Positions 62,271 through 64,000 of a stretch of 64,000 nt of DNA are shown here, piece after piece. The stretch's first letter is position 1. Each line of letters starts with the position of its first letter. A program made the position numbers and the translations under genes. Source of the stretch: Acidisoma sp. PAMC 29798 (GTDB taxonomy: Bacteria > Pseudomonadota > Alphaproteobacteria > Acetobacterales > Acetobacteraceae); the NCBI RefSeq assembly GCF_030252425.1, contig NZ_CP126994.1, positions 496,001 through 560,000 of the forward strand, read 5' to 3'. The notes under the pieces were generated by a model that was not told the DNA's origin, searched no databases, and saw nothing but the letters and a program-made list of their open reading frames with translations.

Positions 62271-64000
62271 GTGAAGCTGCCGTATTTTCAACGCCCCAAA
62301 GATAGCCGCGCGGCCGAGTCCCGTAACCCTGTGCGGGCTCCCCGGCCTCGATCCACACCGGACATTGTTGCGGTTTTGCAATGGGCTGGCGCGCGTCTGC
62401 GCCGGGGCAAAGGCACCGAATACCAGATTATTCTCAACCGCCTCGTCATAGCGCTTGGGATCTTTGCCTATCTCAGCATCCTGAACAGCCGTGGGTCGCT
62501 CGACTCATCCCTGCCATTGGTTTTGAGCGCGATCTATGCCGTGTTCGGCCTCGGCTTCTTCCTAGACCTCGTCATCCGGGCGCGGCCGTCCCGGCTGCGG
62601 GTGGTGGTGCAGCTGCTCACCGATATCTCTGTGCTGTCGGTGGGGATGCATATCGGCGGCCATATCGCAGCACCGTTGTTTCCGGCCTATCTCTGGATCG
62701 CGCTCGGCTATGGCTTTCGGTTCGGCCTGCTCTACCTCCGGGTGGCGACGGCGCTCGCCCTGGTCGGGTTCCTTCTCTGCGTCATCAGCACCCGCTATTG
62801 GCGCCACGACCCCTTTCTGGCCGGGGGGCTTTCGATGGGCCTTCTGGTCATTCCCCTCTACACGGCGTCGCTCATCCGCAGCCTGTCGGCGGCCAAGCGC
62901 ATTGCCGAAGAGGCAAGCCAGGCGAAAAGCCTGTTTCTCGCCAGCGTCAGTCACGAACTCCGCACGCCGCTCAATGCCGTCATCGGCATGAGCGACCTGC
63001 TGGTCAGCACGGAACTCGATGCCGAACAGCAGGACATGGTGCGCACCACGGGGACGGCCGCGCGGTCGCTGCTATCGCTGATCGACGGCATCCTCGACTT
63101 CTCCCGCATCGAAGCCGGCAAAATGCCGATGCAGCAGGCGCCCTTCGACCTGCCGACCATGATCAATAATGTCCAAAGGATCGTTTCGGCGGCGGCCAAG
63201 GCGAAGGGCATCACCGTGTCCGCCCATATCACGCCCCGCACGCCCTCTCGCTATTTGGGCGACGCCAAACATGTGAGCGAGGTGCTGCTCAATCTCGTCA
63301 GCAACGCGGTCAAATTCACTGCCAGCGGATCGGTCCTGATCTCCGTCGATGCGGTGTCGCATGACGCCGCGCGCGCGATGCTCCAGATCGAGATCACCGA
63401 CACCGGCATCGGTATCGCGCCCGAGGCACAGGCCCACATCTTCGATAGTTTCACGCAGGCGGATGCGACCATCATCGATCGTTTCGGCGGCACGGGCCTC
63501 GGCCTCGCGATCTCCCGCAAGCTGATCGAACTCTACGGCGGCAGAATCGGCGTGCGGAGCGCCCTTGGGGAGGGCAGCACGTTCTGGGTCTCGCTGCCCC
63601 TGTTGAGAACCCACGAGGCGGAGCCGGCCTTGCCCGTGATGAAGATCGCGATCCTGTCCGAAGCGCCGGAGCGGTTGCAGGGATTGGTGCGCCGGCTGGA
63701 GGAACGCGGCGCCGCTGTCGCGCAGCACGCCTTGCCGCCCGCCGCCGGGTCGCGCGCCATAGGCCAGGCGATGGGCCTTCTGCGGGGTGTCGCTGCCGTC
63801 TTCGTCGATAGCGGGGATATCGAGGACGATGGGCAGATGCAGCTCTTGACCATCGGCGCAAGCGCCGCCGCGCCGCCGATCGTTCTGCTGGCGGCCCATG
63901 CGCCTGCTGATCTGCCGCCGCTCGCGGCGCGCCGGGCCTCCCTGGCGGTGCTGGGTCAGGACCCGCCGGGCACCGAAATCGATTGCGTGCTTCGCGCCAT
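62271..64000 (+). CDS. RpfC-like membrane hybrid sensor histidine kinase (partial)
   Basis: The first 576 residues are visible and the frame is open to the window end. After a basic 50-residue N-terminus there are four or five membrane spans (about 55-72, 80-102, 108-165 in two or three, 183-205) with almost no periplasmic domain, like the DSF sensor RpfC. The HisKA H-box SVSHELRTPLNAVIGM has His228. The ATPase shows NLVSNAVKFT, DTGIGI and FGGTGLGLAI. A receiver-like fold without an obvious acceptor begins near residue 460; RpfC-type REC and Hpt domains may follow outside. The first possible start is the GTG at 62271, directly after a stop. Confidence 0.88.
   Translation, partial: MKLPYFQRPKDSRAAESRNPVRAPRPRSTPDIVAVLQWAGARLRRGKGTEYQIILNRLVIALGIFAYLSILNSRGSLDSSLPLVLSAIYAVFGLGFFLDLVIRARPSRLRVVVQLLTDISVLSVGMHIGGHIAAPLFPAYLWIALGYGFRFGLLYLRVATALALVGFLLCVISTRYWRHDPFLAGGLSMGLLVIPLYTASLIRSLSAAKRIAEEASQAKSLFLASVSHELRTPLNAVIGMSDLLVSTELDAEQQDMVRTTGTAARSLLSLIDGILDFSRIEAGKMPMQQAPFDLPTMINNVQRIVSAAAKAKGITVSAHITPRTPSRYLGDAKHVSEVLLNLVSNAVKFTASGSVLISVDAVSHDAARAMLQIEITDTGIGIAPEAQAHIFDSFTQADATIIDRFGGTGLGLAISRKLIELYGGRIGVRSALGEGSTFWVSLPLLRTHEAEPALPVMKIAILSEAPERLQGLVRRLEERGAAVAQHALPPAAGSRAIGQAMGLLRGVAAVFVDSGDIEDDGQMQLLTIGASAAAPPIVLLAAHAPADLPPLAARRASLAVLGQDPPGTEIDCVLRA

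Noticed and set aside
62381-63169. A 262-codon frame overlapping the RpfC-like kinase gene
   Set aside because: It lies in another frame of a gene with intact kinase boxes, and its translation is Arg/Pro-rich without motifs.

Overview
The window is a GC-rich, gene-dense stretch of chromosome from an alphaproteobacterium. The gene content fits Rhodospirillales/Acetobacteraceae best: a phasin, the orders lgt - SAM methyltransferase - pgeF and argH - lptM - lysA, a MctP-type transporter, UbiK, a TIGR02302 protein and a cyclopropane synthase cluster. The family assignment is an inference from gene order and product types, not from an alignment. No rRNA, tRNA, CRISPR array, insertion sequence or prophage was recognised.

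Layout. (1) 1-8490 is a sugar or polyol uptake and catabolism locus read on the minus strand: a zinc dehydrogenase, a LacI regulator, a Gfo/Idh/MocA dehydrogenase, an IolE-like TIM-barrel protein, then ABC ATPase, binding protein and two permeases. Three copies of the LacI-type palindrome ATGGAACGTTCCAT sit before three of these units. (2) 8542-17407 holds TetR, OsmC, a benzoylformate-decarboxylase-like enzyme, an overlapping KaiC-like ATPase/hybrid kinase pair, and an ArsR regulator divergent from an old yellow enzyme. (3) 17593-22201 is a branched-chain amino acid type ABC operon with a fused LivM-LivG protein. A desaturase and a PDC-PAS-GGDEF-EAL protein follow. (4) 26259-35220 holds small regulators, VOC protein, phasin, TetR/COQ9-like protein, YbjN, UbiK, and then lgt - methyltransferase - pgeF - lipoprotein - prs - phosphatase. 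(5) 35293-43208 holds an M48 protease in AT-richer DNA and two divergent operons for lipid modification (FAD oxidoreductase - DUF1365 - cyclopropane synthase - NAD(P)-binding protein, against hydrolase - DUF1295 - second methyltransferase). (6) 43365-55225 holds a RelE/HigA-type toxin-antitoxin pair, choline sulfatase, TIGR02302 - lysA - lptM - argH, TlpA, a MctP/DUF3311 transporter, a LysE exporter and a DUF4160/DUF2442 pair. (7) 55396-64000 holds an ABC1 kinase, an M3 peptidase and a diffusible-signal-factor (DSF) module.

The most interesting part is the right end. An RpfF-type DSF synthase with both catalytic glutamates is divergent from a response regulator whose receiver looks like that of RpfG. 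That receiver is joined to PAS-GGDEF-EAL instead of HD-GYP. An RpfC-like membrane hybrid kinase follows and runs off the window. Together they look like a complete circuit from DSF to cyclic di-GMP with a changed output module.

Two families of short dispersed inverted repeats decorate the intergenic spaces. One has seven copies at four places and the other two sites. Several perfect palindromes mark likely operators.
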